NCBI GenBank assembly: GCA_036345935.2
Contig: JADWOT020000005.1
Coordinates: 4,086,696 to 4,150,695, forward strand
DNA from: Taenia hydatigena
Lineage: Eukaryota > Platyhelminthes > Cestoda > Cyclophyllidea > Taeniidae
DNA length: 64,000 nt
Direction: 5' to 3'
Positions 1 through 14,600 of the stretch are shown one piece after another. Each line of letters begins with the position of its first letter. Position 1 is the stretch's first letter. The translations under genes and the position numbers were made by a program. Under the pieces are notes generated by a model. The model saw only the letters and a program-made list of their open reading frames with translations, was not told the DNA's origin and made no database searches.

Positions 1-650
1 TGGATGCGCTCGTAAGCCCTCCAACTCCTCTTTACGGCATTGATGGACCTCCGTACGCATTGGTAATGATTTTTATCTTCAGGAACAGTCAGAGACCCTA
101 AACTGGCAACTGATCTGAACAAACAGTAACAGTGAAATCGGCATTAACTCTTGGTAAACACTGAAGCGGAACTGAACGTGAATTAATTGGAAACATTCTG
201 AGGTGCCTACTTGAGACCGTACTGCTAGCAACGCTATTTAAATAATGATTGAAGAACATGACATCCTTTTCTCCCTTTCCTACCAAAAGTGATAGAACGT
301 CCAGTCCCTCCCAGGTGTAACTGAGGACCCGATTTTTCCATTCTATCTATGCTGCAATACTATCGCATCATCTTCGTTGTCCTGTCCTCTCGATGGCAAC
401 AATTCGCATGAACTCGCGTCCGCCAATGAAGAAGAGTCACCACGTGGAGCACTAAGGGCGATCCTCAAGGGAAGGTGAAAACGCTACGGTTGGGAGCTCT
501 TCAGCATCTACTGTTAAGCCATGACCTTCCATGCTTACATAGCATCATATTAGCATTTACTTGAGTTCCACCCTATCTTTTGCATTGACGGCAACCAACG
601 CAACCACCATGAGCCGGATTTAAGAATTTAATTACAGTGAATGAACTTGC

Positions 651-3600
651 TTGAAGACACATGGCGAGGTTAGCCCGGCACCCAAATGAGGTGCTGACAG
701 CTCGAGGGTTGAGATTGACCGCAGCAAACATTTTTGTGAAGAGAGAAGTCAAATTGACACGCGGCCTCTCCTCTGACACAATGACAAGATTACGTAAGTG
801 CTCCAACGATACTTCCTTCACCTATGATGCAAAAAAAACGCTACCCATAAGCCTGTGAGTAGACGATCAGACGCACCTAATGGGTGAACACATTAAACTT
901 GAGCACATTTATTGAAGCAACATACAGTACGATAATAAAACGCTTACAGAGGGCGAAACCTATCTGCAGTGGAGTAAGATTCACACTTAAACAACTAGGG
1001 TGTTCAGATTCTACTGAGTTTGGGCATCATTTCGATGAGGGAGCGTTTCGGCTACCAACAACAACTCAACCCTATCCGTGGATTACTCACTAAGTTACAT
1101 TTATGGCAGCAGTAAGCATTTCTAATCAAAACAAACAGACATTTCGTTGAAATCGCAGAATAGAAGCGATTGCTTTCGAGGCTGATTTTTTGTTCTCAAA
1201 AACGCTATCAACAATGTTGCCGTCTACCCGGCATCCATCCTCATGGCAACCTACCTTCATGGCGGCGATCATCTTCGCCGAGTAAATCGTTCCCAGTTTG
1301 ATCGTCGCGTAGGAGCAGAAAGCCTCTCGAACTAAAAAGGCAGGGATAATGGGAGCCAAAACATATCGTGGCTATTTAACCGGCAAGGTTTCACACGGAG
1401 AACGATCATAGAGTCACCTAAAGGGCACATCGGGAGGGATGTAAAACATTCATAGACAAGCGATTCACCCGAATTAGACAGCACCTCCTAGGACGATAGT
1501 GAATTCGACTGTCGTTGCATTAGTGCCGCGGTGACTAATTCGTGGTGCCATATTAGAAGTTTTGTAGCCTGTTCGAAAAACCGCATAAGAACAACCACTG
1601 CTGAGGCTTCCAGCATCAGGGGGGACTCGGGTACGACGAATAATTGAAGTTTGGATGAGGCAAAAAAGGAATGCAAAAATAAGGCAATTGCGCAGAAGAG
1701 TTATGGGCATCAGAAGAGGCTATTGCAAGGCCATAAATCTGGGTTAATTGGAAAGAAAAATGACACCCAGGGCATCTACTGCCATAGCTCTTGAAACAGA
1801 AGCAATAACAGCAAAGAATGGGATGTTTGAGCGATTTGCAAACAAAAAAATAAGGCAAAAGTTAACATTTCGCTTCCGCAAGTGCTGTCCAAGTTTGCAT
1901 TAAAAATTAGAGTTTAAATACTCGCATTCCTGTCACTTGGTAGATGGTAAATAATTCTTTATGTGCATTTGATTATGATATCAATGCACCCACAGAAGCT
2001 ATCATAATCACATATTTGCAGCATTAGTGCAATCCACCAAGTGATTTATGGAGGCAAGTGTGTATCTAACATTTGAGAGATTAACATACCAATCGTTCTA
2101 GCGACAATTGTTGATAGTCATGTTGGAGTTTTGCCTAGACCTTTATGTAATTTCCTATAAGGCATAAATAATCATCCTAACGTCGTGTTCAAAAAGTTCA
2201 ATTTTGGAGCTAACTGTGGTGCCTGTTTGAAGATGTGCGAATTGTACGAGGGAACAATACCTTCTCCGACTCCTCCCCTCCAGTACCTGCACAAAACCAA
2301 AGCGTGGACGTCTGAGGTAGATGCCATCAGTACCGCGAAACTGGTCTAAGTTTTATTTCTTACCAAGCACCACTATTTTAACGCATGAAGGACCTTCATG
2401 AAATTTTAATGTCTATCGCCCCCAAGTCGTAAGTGGCCTTTAAAAGCACCGACTACGTTGTTGTAATCAAGACCGAAGAGCGATCGAGAGGAGCGCCAAA
2501 AACCACTCTCAAAAGGGGAGAGCTGCAGTGATTTAGTGTTTGTATTGATGTTTATGTAAGTGCGTAAATTGTCCAGTCCCGGAGCATCTTGCTAGTAAGT
2601 GTTTCACTCTTGCCAAATAGCCTGTCAGACCTTCTGCACGCTAACAATGAAGAATGGTATGCTTTACTGTAACTTCAGAGGCGACTAGGAGAGCTGCACA
2701 TGTATACAAATACCGTTAAGTTCTCACATAAATTAGAGCCAAATAAATAAATGTCAAGCGAGAGCCAGTCAATATGCGGTAAAGTAACCTTGACTTCCTT
2801 AACATTTGGTGCGTGTTTACAGACGGCGATTAATTTAGCCCATGTAGAGAAGTGAAATCACACTCCCACAAATGGACAGCAAGGTCATAAGCCATACTTC
2901 GTTCCAGCGTGGACATAAACAAGAAGAGCCAACAAACCGCGCATGAAGGTGAATGGCACAGGACAAATAACACTCCCTAAATACCGGACAAAACGGTGTC
3001 CAAATAAATGGTATGGCTGTTAATATTTTGACTGCTTTTTGTGATTTTAGCTTTTGACTACAAGAAGCAAACGATCAGCGCCTAATAAGGCACAAACCAC
3101 TTTTCCAGACCACTATTGTAATGCATTCAAACCGTCACAAATATACGACATGCGTTCCTCAACCACTTATGTTAACCAATGGTTACACAAAATCGTGTAT
3201 CCTAAACAGATATATTGGGATTATAAGATCAGAACAAAGAGGTGTAATCTTAGTAGCATACCCTTACGTACCTTCTAAATTGAATGAATTGTAACACCTG
3301 ATTAACGCGAACATGCACATGTTGGAAGAACAACGATTCGGATAAGACTAAATTATGAACTCATTCAGGTTCACCAGAGCCGCTGATTTGTCATTTAAGT
3401 AGCACCTCTAACTACGTTAGCAGGATTACTTTAGCAATAGCTAAAATTAAGGACAGAGAAGCAAATTAAGACATGAAACGAAAAAGGCAGAATAAGGAGA
3501 GAAGTGAACAAGTGAATGCTGTCAAATATCCAAAACACATGCCGGAACTCAGGCCATAGCGATGAAATGACACCAAAAATGGTTCGCCCAAACCAAGAGA

Positions 3601-5649
3601 TGGAGGAAATCAGTTTGTTCCATGTATGTGATACTTACTCTTCTTCTGACTGCACAAAGTGAGCCAAAGATCAGGGGCAACCTCAGTGACTTGAGGCGGC
3701 ACAAGGATTGAGTGATGACCGCAGTAGATCGAAGTTAGGAGCCAGAGACTGGCTGAAAGACCGCTATAGGGCTCTAGACTGAGCACCAACTCACGCGCTG
3801 GGTAGAACTCGCATTGCATCTTCTGGGCCCGGCAAAGAGCGCTAGCAACAGCGTGAGTCACCTCAACGCCTGTTAAGGTGCCTGTAAAGTGAAGTACGAG
3901 GAAAATTGATACAGAAAAACGCGTCCTCTAGCCATTTCACTAAAACAGACACGGGCACGGAGCGAACCTGTGGTAGAAGGAGTGAAATCTAGGTAGGCGA
4001 CCTCTGTGTCAGGTGAATGAGGCAGGTGGACTGTGCTCAACTTCCTCCGCCACGTCTCATCGTAGTCGAGAAGATGGGGCCAACTGGACACAGGGATACG
4101 GCTCGCGGCCTCCTAAGTGAAACACAGATACTAATCCTAAACAAGCGAGCATCAGAGCTATGCTTCCAACCATACTGGGATGTTTGAAGCGAACCAATAA
4201 GTTAGTGAAATTTGAAGCTCATGTGAATTCGATTTGAAAAGATTTTTTAGTTAATGTGAGATGATAAAGAAGCGGGTTTTGAACACTTCACTTTTGACTT
4301 GATGAGCTTGATCACAGAGGATTGCGTGAGACAGACGACGGCCTGTGCAGAAGAAACCACATTCCACGCCATTGTGACGGAGTCGGCGAAGCAGATTTGT
4401 GCTGGTGGTGGAGAGGGCTCGAGAGAGGTACGGCTAGCAGATAGGTCAATCGAAGAGCCACCAAAGAAACCAGCGCCGCTGACGGAGGCACCGAGGGCTG
4501 TGGAGGAAGTGGAGGAGGCAGCATTGGGTCCGCTACCAACGGCTGGACTGCGTGGCTGCTGGGGAGGTCGCACTAGCACAGGAATGGCGGCTATATACAG
4601 GCAGGCGTAGAAGGCGCACACCATCTCGATCCCTGGAGCAAGAGGAAGATTCAATCAGGAGTATGCTTACTTACATGTGGGAGTAATTTGGCCACTACCA
4701 CTTCAGCAGGTGAAAAGAGGAAAAGCATGACTCAGCTTTTGCATGGAAATTGTGGATTATTGTGGTTTAACAGCTACAAGGCGACAGAAAAATGGGTAGA
4801 ACGTCCTGACCCTTCAACAATGCTAAGGGTATGCGACATAACCACGACGTCATCTTCACCCACCTTACCTACCCCTTCCTCCGACCAAAATTTCAGCGAC
4901 GGATACGCATTAATGTGACAAGGTCAATCAAAACAACATTCGATAGTGGTAGTGAGCGATCTGTACAGGAAGAATGGATTACTCAGAATAGACTGAACGT
5001 GTGGGAAAGGCAGTGCTGCACGCGATAAGCTTGATGATTCGCGCGCCTCCATCAGCGAAAAGCAAGGGCACTCACCAGGCATAAACATAACAGCCACAAC
5101 AGAGCCGGGTTTAACATTGCCCTTCTCCTGTAACAGGCTGCCCAGCCGCTCGGCCTTCTGATGCAGCTGGTGGCATGTGAGACCGGCTACCACAGCGCCC
5201 TTGGCGTTATAGATACTAAAGAGGCGGTCCTCGGGAGTGTGGGTTGCTCTCCAGAGCAGCACCTCGGTCACTGTTTGTGGCTGTACGAGGGAGAAATATG
5301 AATTGTATAAAACAGGCACCTGCATTGTGACGAACGGCACTGGGCCAACAGATCAAGAGAATGAGTGGGGAATTACGCCGAGATCAGGAGCCCCTGGTCC
5401 AAGGGCAGTCATGCTGCCATGAACGGCGTTGGAGATGAATCGTCCATGCGCTTCGGCCATACGCGCTCCCTGAACCACTTGGCCAACAAGGATTGCCGAG
5501 GCACCCACCAGACTGGTGGACGGTTGAGTGCGTGGCTGAGGCAAGTTCTGGATGGCCGAGTGCGGACAGAGTAGTAGCATGATGGGATGTAGTTGGCCTT
5601 CGGAGAAGAGGCGACGCACCTCGTGCACGTGAATTCCACCAAAAGGAGT
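651..5649 (-). CDS. DIP2: DIP2 C-terminal exons: second FAAL-like domain, running off the window
   Basis: These seven exons encode the first half of the second adenylation-like domain. Landmarks are TPFGGIHVHEVRRLF and LLLCPHSAIQNLPQPR (5377–5649), EVLLWRATHTPEDRLFSIYN (5076–5280), MVCAFYACLYIAAIPVLVRP (4292–4632), VAYLDFTPSTTG (3968–4112), QCEFYPARELVLSLEPYSGL (3639–3869), EAFCSYATIKL (1255–1331) and VIVSEERPRVNLTSLFTKMF with AVSTSFGCRANLAMCLQ (651–821). The exon 4292–4632 holds an insertion of about 45 Ser/Gly/Ala-rich residues after VRPP that vertebrate DIP2 lacks. The last visible exon most likely ends at 651 with a GC donor (CAA|GCAAGT), though a GT donor about 15 bases further cannot be excluded. 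No further exon is convincing between 1 and 650. Confidence 0.9.
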
Positions 5650-8600
5650 CTACAGAAATTCGATGCACATTAATAGAAGTAGTGATTGAAGGAAAATAAA
5701 CCATGAAACGATGTTATTTAATTACACCGACCCTCTATTTCGTGAGATTGCCGTTAGCAATCTAATGTCATGCCTACAGTCTCTCAGGTCTTCCGTTTAT
5801 CAACAAAAAACTTACTTCCGGACTGGTAAACTTGGTCACGACCTCCAAGACACCTCGAAGCGTCGCATAGTAAGCAATTAGCTAAGGCTAGAATAGTGAA
5901 AACCGAATATGGAATGCAAATTTACCACTTTTTCCACCGCAATAGACTAAAACAGAGAGAAACAGGGAGACAGTACTGACTGTTAAATTGGTGATGTCTT
6001 AATTACCTGCGTTAGTGAGAGATTCACTTCTAATGCATGAACTACAAGGCACCAATTTCAGCCCTATATCGCGCATGGACAATAAAGGGAATGAAGGTTG
6101 TTACGCATTTTCCGTGCAGCTTCGCAAAAAAACCCTTTACCTGGATGGATGTAATGCACCCCACAAAAGATGGGAGTGTAGCTTGTACACCTCCGCGTTG
6201 GTAGTCCTGGGGATTACACACGATAAACTAGTAAGATGCGCCATTAAGGTGGCGGGAGGAGCAGGAGAGCCTCGTAAATGCGAAGCGAATTCGTCGACAC
6301 CTCGTCAGAGGGTTTAGATACACCCAACTGATATTATTTTTGGCGATTTAAAATCGCGCATGCGCTACCGATGTAAAGTCTTCACCTCATTCTCGCTGAT
6401 GCTCCGTGGATGACGAAATAAGGGTGGAGACCAAAATGAAGCATAGTAGACACACGCATCTCAAGAAGGGAAAGCAAACTAACCACATCTAGACAGTCCT
6501 TTTTTCGCGACCTAATATTTAGAAGTGCAGCCCGTCACCAGGGTTCACAAAAAAATGCTTCATCCAGAGTAATGCTACCCAAAAGGGACAAAATATCTAA
6601 TTATTCTCAGACTAATGGAACAGTTCATGTCTTTTGCATTGTTTTAAACCCAGCTAATCTGTTTGTCTCATGCTTTATTACACCTAGTTATAAAAAATGC
6701 ATTAAGGAAATGTCACAAACGTGTGACATTGGCTGTGAATAGATCGTGAGAGAAAACCGACATTCAATATCTTCTGCTCAGATCAAATGGAGGCAAAACT
6801 TAGAACGAATATTTAGCTAAAAATGTGTTCGTGCAGAAATCGCCTTGAAAGTGTTATTCGGAGAAGGGAGATGCATTACGAAGTATCAATACTCCCCAAC
6901 AAAACACAAGCGCGCCTCAAAGCTATCTTCCATTAGAAGCTTTTGCCTCCAAAAGCTAAAAACCTACCTACCTATGTATTCTCGTTTTCATCTTGCTTTT
7001 CGATAGCGTGGTCGTCTGATCTTAATGTCTACGAATGGACAAAATCACTAGAGGGGGCTTGAAAACGGGTGCTATCATGTAAGAAGACGACCACTTCCGA
7101 TTGATCTACTTGCCAAAGTTAATGCATGCCAATAAACAGTCGCACACGTATGACAAGTTGTCAATGCAGATTACAGCAAGTTATTTTAACGAGCTATGCC
7201 GAAAGCCGCACGAGCTTTCAGTGGTGCACCAATGCAGCAGAAGCCAAAAAATTCAAGTGACTTCATGCTAAGTCAGTTGCTGAGCTACTTATACCTTTTG
7301 ATAAGTCGAACTACAGCCTACATTGCTAAAATCCAGTCCTACTTCTTGCCCTTGTCACTTGCAATACTCATGCCAAAGGAAATCAATTAAAGATTTGTAT
7401 TCGGACAGACAGGTATAAGTGACCAGAAAATTTCTCCTCAATTTAAAACCCATCGCTTTAGTAACGTCACTTTGAACCAAATGATGAGTTATTTTTTCAA
7501 CTTCGTTTTGAGGTGGACACAAAATCCAGTCAACCAGGGTGACCGTTCCCTGACACCTCCTTTTGGCTAGCCAAGTCTAAATTTCAATAGACTTGCTCAT
7601 TATGTCGCCCAGTAGTGGCTGATAAAACACATTCATCACTTACGTTTTCTACTGGAACGAGAATTCATGGAGCAATAAAAGTGAAACTGAGTTGATGGAT
7701 AGAAACTAAGCATGAGTTCGTAGACGCACCCGAGGAAGTTGATTCTGCGGGACGAGAGCAAGAGCGTAGACGCTGACTTGGTGAATACTGTCAACAGCCT
7801 GCAAGACCTGCGACATCCATGAGAAGGCGGCCTCCTCGGAGAAGCCGTGACGCAATTCGGCAATCACTACAATCCTCTCGTCCTTTAGCATTTCAATCGA
7901 GAAGACGGCAATTCTGTGAGGGGAAAGAACACAAAGAAAAGGTTCCTAGACTTCAAACGGATCTTGTACCCCCTATCAATAATGCAAACATAAACAATTC
8001 ACTAATTAGCAGAGCAATATTTGCCTTGCAGGCAAATGCGACCCATACTAAGAGGCGCCCCGCCATGCAGTAGAGACAACCGCATCCTGCCAACTGGTTA
8101 AGTACACACACAGAAAAGTGTCGATTTCATCCATGAATCGATGATATGGACTCCAGTCGATACATCAACAACCAGCTCCATGCAGGCGCCACACCCGTCT
8201 CTTTACGGTAAACACCGGTGGCACCGAAATTTTGTCGTGAACAGATTGGCTGCGTTCGAACCAATGAAATAGGCGCACGTTAATCTCGGCTCTCGACCGA
8301 ACAATTATATAATGAAAAATAAAAATGTGACCAGTACAGTCATTTGGTTGGAAATGAGGGTTACAAGCTCAGCATCAATGATTCACTGAAGTCACCAAAT
8401 GAGTCAACCGATACACGTACACATGCATTGCTTGCTAATGAAATGTGGGCCAAATGTGATACAAGATTGCGATCTCGCAAGGCTCTTCAATCCGTAGATC
8501 GGATTGCATAGCGCTAAACTGACCCAAATTAGGCCAAAAAGTGAAAAAAAATGCATGAATCTACGCATACACAGCACCAGAATGGCCTCATGTCAGAGGC

Positions 8601-11600
8601 ATTCAATGTAAATATAGTAGGGAGCGTGAGAGAACAGAAGTAAAATGACATATACACACACAAGCTCCATCTTACCGACCACGGTAGACAATCTTCGTGG
8701 GCTGAACTGCAATAACTGTTGCGATTATGTCATTGGCGTTGTGGCGTCGGCTGGCCACGGCTAGAACACCGTCGATAGAGCCGCAAATGAATATAAGACC
8801 ACCCTACAATTAGGGAATAAAAGGCAAAAAAGTAGTCTTGTAACAAAAAAATTCTTATTTCAATACTATCGTCATGTGTCTGTGAAGTCCCGATTTTCAC
8901 ACCTAAGTTCATAGTTCACAAGCCTTTCCGTTTAGGATGGCTACTGGTTGTACAAAATCTGGTAAAACAAAATGCCCAGGGTACCGAAATTATGCCAGCC
9001 AACGCGATGGAGTAAATAACATCGGGTCTTCTCCTTCGCGGGGTAGTGTTACAGGCCTCACGCCATTTCCGGTGATGCTTCATTAACTCCTCTGTACACT
9101 CAATCCATCCAGTTTCCGATTAAACGAAACAAAAAATCCGTGACCAAATGAAATTATAAAACAACGAGAGCAATTCTTTTTTTTCCTTTCGGAGAAGGAA
9201 CAAAGTCCACAAGAACAACTGAAAGGATACACAATGCGGAAGATAGATTATGCTAGCATTCTAGGTTAGCCCCTTTTGAGCTTCTCGTAACTCGACGCCC
9301 AAGTCACTACCACACAGTTCTGTGTACGATACCAGCCACTTGGACCTTCAAAATGTCAACAATAGGAAAAAAAGTAGAAACAATTCTCACAACCACAAAG
9401 TTAACATTAGGGTTACAGTTGATAGGTGAGGAGTCAGTGTTTACTTTTACTTTCATAGTCTCAACTCCTTGTTATGCCGACGCAATATCTATGGTTCCAA
9501 CTTCCTTTCTTTACAAAATCCATTTCAAATGGTTCATCTTTGTTGAATCATGAACCAAGCGAAAAACCCTACTGGCTAATCCACTGACAAAGAGGGTGGC
9601 AGACCATGTATCATGCCAATGGTATCAGCCTACGAAAAACGCATTTAAATCGTCGACCAGCATGTTGTGGAGGCGCTGGTTACAAATGGAGTCTGGTGCA
9701 TTCGCTACGACCCACAAAAAAGACTTAGAAAGTAATTGGTCCTCTCATACGAGAACAATTGAGGCGAAGTTGAAGCTACCTTATTGATAGCATGAAAGGA
9801 GCACTTTAAGAGATGAAACACTTAATAATTTTCGTTATATTTACCTAGAATCGGTGGTTTTCATATGCAAGGAGCCAACGCATACCATAAGGCCAACCCA
9901 GACCACGGCTACTTTGCCATTAATACGGCTAATGGCCGTCTGAAAATAGGGCGGAGGGCAAGGGATCTGGTGTCGGTGTCGAAGTCAGCTTCGTCGTCAC
10001 CAAACACACGCAAGATTGGAGTCACACCAGTAGTAAAAGGTCAAGACACTTACACACACGCACAGTGGCATTACACAAGACAGTTGTGCGCACCTGCATG
10101 ATCGATCAAAAGGCAGACATCAAAGAGGGAGCAGGATGACAAGTCACCTCTCTATATTTAGTAACCCAAACCATTAGGAACGGGGTAGGAGTGAGGAGGA
10201 ACGCATAAAAGACACTTCCGATTTATGTCAGTTTATTAGTGCAACACATTGACAATGTTTTTTCCTTAAATAACGGAAACATCTGCTGTGCATATTCCTC
10301 CTTCAATGTTGGACCCTTCACCGTGCGAGCCACATCTAGGACTGGTAGAGATTATACCCTCAATGATGGATCGTAAATACTACTGATAGTGCAACAAGGA
10401 AGGCAGTAAAAGTTCCGATCTTTGGATACTTTCCGTAGAAAGATGATAAATGAAATTCGAATCTGACACCCCCGAATGGACCCCTTCAGACAATGGTGGA
10501 AAGCCCCATAACCCGTTTTTCAATCCACCCATGTAGTGATTTGATCTGCTAACTACATTGTAGACTGTCCCTCCACTTAACATCGCAGCCATCAGGGAAG
10601 AGCCAGGGAGCTGCAATTCTTTGGTCATGAGGTTCAAACGTTACGGAAGAAAGGTGCCTGCTGTAAAAGTAGCGGCAACCTTGGGGAGGTCTCCACATTC
10701 AAAGTGCGGTTGATCTCAAGGACGAACTCACCATATTTTCTCCACATCGTGATAAGAGGACGTGGTATGCCCATTCCTGACGCTGCTTTTGGGTAAATAT
10801 TATAATGAGAACAAAAACAATTCGCTGTGAAGGTACTGTGATACTCCCAAAAAATCCTACCTTGTGCTGCCACTACCAATCAGTAGTATAATCTCAGTAA
10901 TGGTAATTCATTCGCACCCACGACCCTACCTCGCGGTTAGGTGGAGATCACAGGCTAATTGCTGATCTCAGTGAGGTTTGAGAGCACAATGCTCAAAAGA
11001 AGGGTGCGCTGTAATGACCAGCTGTTTATTTCAGGCTCAATTTAACTGGAAGTGGTTACCAGTCACCACTAAACATCGCGACCCTTTAACCAGGTCTAAG
11101 ACCCCCCAGCCAATCTTCTACAATGGTACGGTTTATTACGATTTGAAGGAGGACTCCACGAGCTGACCTGTAGCCCTCATAACCTCCTCAAGAGTAAAGC
11201 AAACGCTATATTAGCACCGAGTTACAGAGATGTAGCAATCATTTACGTCAAAATAGATTGGCCAGTAAGCTTAAACTGCCTTAAAAGGAAGTCCGCTACC
11301 GTGGATTCCTGAACCCACAGGTAAAATCACGTAGACTTTGGGGGATAATTAAGTCTTAGCTTCTGCGTCATAGTCGGTAATGGATCTAGATTAAAGCGTA
11401 AGCATTATTTTTCAAGTAACAAATTCTAACAATTCACTGACACTAAGTGCGACAAATAAATTGTAAGATAGCTGAAGAAAGTCACTAGATTTTCTTACAA
11501 TAAGCATTCAATAATTACAAAAAAGCCTTTTAAAAGGCGTTAGTAGCTGGAATAATCAACACTGCAGGACTACCGTCTATTCTCAGCGCCTACTAAACTC

Positions 11601-14600
11601 GCGTCTCACTCTCGTTTCTCATCTGCGGTCATGTGATTGTCTACTGTCGAGGCAAGATCACAAGTGATGCCAGGGAAACAAGGAGGATGAAGCACTATCG
11701 TTCTCCCCCATTCGAAACTAGGAGCGGCGCTTTCTTTAAACTTGTGACTACTCCAAGTTTTGGTAATTACTGAGGAAGAAATCGTTCCTGTACTCCTTCG
11801 AGTTGTCATGTGCTGAGTGGATTGATCTAGATCGCGTTTACTCAATCGTCAACAAGTGAATAATTTCTATTGCGCTATTGCATCCTGCTGGCCAGAAAAC
11901 ACGCACACACGCGTAAACTGATGTATAGTCCTGTGGATACTAAGTGGTGAGTGCAGTTGGAGTGTGGGATAAACAGTAGGTAGTTGAGACACAACCATTG
12001 CCATACAAAAGCCCAAAACTATTTCCCATCAGCCAGTAAACACGTAGCACAAAACTAACGCCGCGTTTATGCAAGACTAAAGAAGCTGACAAATTAATAT
12101 CTTTGGTGCTTATTATCTGTTATCTGCTTAGTTCCCGTCACGATTGTCGTTGAGTGATTTATTGACCGAAACACGTGTTAAAACAGATTGACAGAGATGC
12201 ATTCTACCATTTCACGGCTACGAAGTCAGTTATAATCTGTTCGTAAAGCTGACAAAAGCTAAAACCACACCCATCGAATTCAGCTTATCTTCTATGGAAA
12301 GATTAACTGTATTGATGGACTGATGCATTTATTCTGCACATAGCATACCAACAACTACCTAAACTTTACTGTTTGCACAATACAGCAGAACCGATGACTC
12401 GGACGACTATTGAATCGAAAAACCTCACTAAAATTGACTCACTCTAGTTCCCTTAGATAATATATTTTTTTAATGGCTGACGCAACGAACCAAGGCTACG
12501 TGGATCACTTCAGTTCACCGTGATTCGAATACTACTATGGTTCATACGACCCATAAAAGCTATCTGGGGTAACTCAAAAATGAGCGCAGAAGTAGTCTAA
12601 AGAAAGTGTAATAAAAAATGAGCTAGCCGAATCGCATGCACTTAGGAAATAAACCCAATTAAGAGAAAAATTTAGGATTTAATGGGGGGAGGAGGGGACG
12701 CTTACCGATGAGGCAGGTCCAGGAAAGCCGATAAGACCAGAGCGAACGAATTTTGAGGTGGTGGTACTAATGTTCCCAACACAAGCGGTAGTGGGCATAT
12801 GTAGTGCCCCAGCCGTGGCAGGTACAGCAGCAGCGTTAATATTTACCACCACCGGTCGACCGTCCTCGTGGATGGGTTGGACGCAAAAATGTGACCCCGT
12901 CTGGCCGCGCAGACCCCAGTAACCAGTTCCAACGTAGTCCGCTGCGATGCAAAGCTCACCCACCTCGTCTGTCCGGCAAATAGTTGGCTTGGGACCCAGA
13001 CTCACCACTACCATTGCCGCTGGAAGGCCAAAGGCATTCAATTATAGAATCATGCAATCTATCCAACCACGATTTATGCATCGAAAGGGTTTAGTATTCA
13101 AGCATTCAACTTTCCTTTGAAAAAAAGTGAATGTGTTTAGAACCCAAGACTTAAATACAAGGCAGAATATGGCCAGCTACGGCAAATCCCTCAAAAGAAT
13201 AGAACCAATCGCATAGGCTACTTTTAGACAAGTCTCGATGACAGCTAACCTCCAGGAAGGACCTGACCGCAATCTTGCAGAGTCAACGATGTAAATGAGT
13301 CCTCTGAATCCACCCGGATAACGCCGTAGCTCAGCGCGTGGATGGAGATGATTCCTCGAGCAGCAGCTGCAGCAGGACTACCGCTAAGAAGCGTGTGTTG
13401 AGGACTAGCGTTGTTGGTAGGTGGAATGACCGCAGCGGAGGTGGGAACACCACGAGGTGCACCGTTAGAGTGAAGGCCAAACAAACCGCCGGTACTAGGC
13501 GCTGTGGCGCTGCTTGGTGGGATGGGCCGACGCAACGAGAGAGTGAGAGTTTCCGAGCTACCCGCAATGGGACAGATAGCGTTGGGGTTGAGACCTCGAG
13601 ACTTGAATTTGGCCGCAAAGAGATCGCAAGAATTGAGGGACCCTGTAGTCAAAGGGTGCTATTTGTCTTTAAACAAACCTTTTAAGTCATCAGAGATTTA
13701 ACTGCTGATCTGATGCCAAGATTGAATATTTTACATTACGGGTTCTTAGGTTCCCAAACAGCCCAATACATCGTGTGGACTACTCCCGCCCACAGCCTTC
13801 CAACATCATGACATCCCCACAGGTCACTTGCAATGACAAAACACATCCCAAAAGACCAATCCAGGTTTCTTTGACTAAACCAGAGAAAGAAATCTGATGG
13901 TGTCTTTCGTTTCCATCAAATAATAGCTACGTAACAAAAATAGATTCTAAAAGGTCGAAATTCGGAAACAAAAAAAATGACAAATCCAAATAATCTACAA
14001 TAACCAATCCTCCCCTATTCCTGAATAAATGTCAACCACGTCAAAAAGGCACGAAGCTCTGATTACCCCACTGACCTACCAGTTCTTTAAGCATCAGTGA
14101 CAAGGCTATTCTCAAACCGATTAATCTTACTACCTATTTCAAGAATGACCCAGGAATGAACCAACCAGCAGTTGCAAAAAATCCAAGTGCATTTAGTGTT
14201 CTGTTTATGAATTCAGACTAGGCGGCCCCGTGACGCCGACTGTCAGCATTCGCTTGAGGGCGCTCAATACAACCACAATTAGACAGATAAAAAAGACAGA
14301 GCCAATTATGGCACCTTATCGCCAAACAAATCGCTCTATTGAGCGGTCCCACGATATCCATCTGAGAGAAAAAGGGACCTCGGATCACTCTTTTAACAAG
14401 GATAACAGAAATGCAAGTAAATCAATCCGGATCAACTTGTTCCATTTAAGCAACACAAGACAACTTACAGGGGTTATGACCATCAGTGACAAGGAGAGCT
14501 CGAAGAGACGAGAGATTGCAGTAGGGATGCTCACGTTCTGCCAGCAAGGCCCAATGGAGATCGCGGCTTTTGACAATTGCCACAGAGGCTGCATGTTGTG

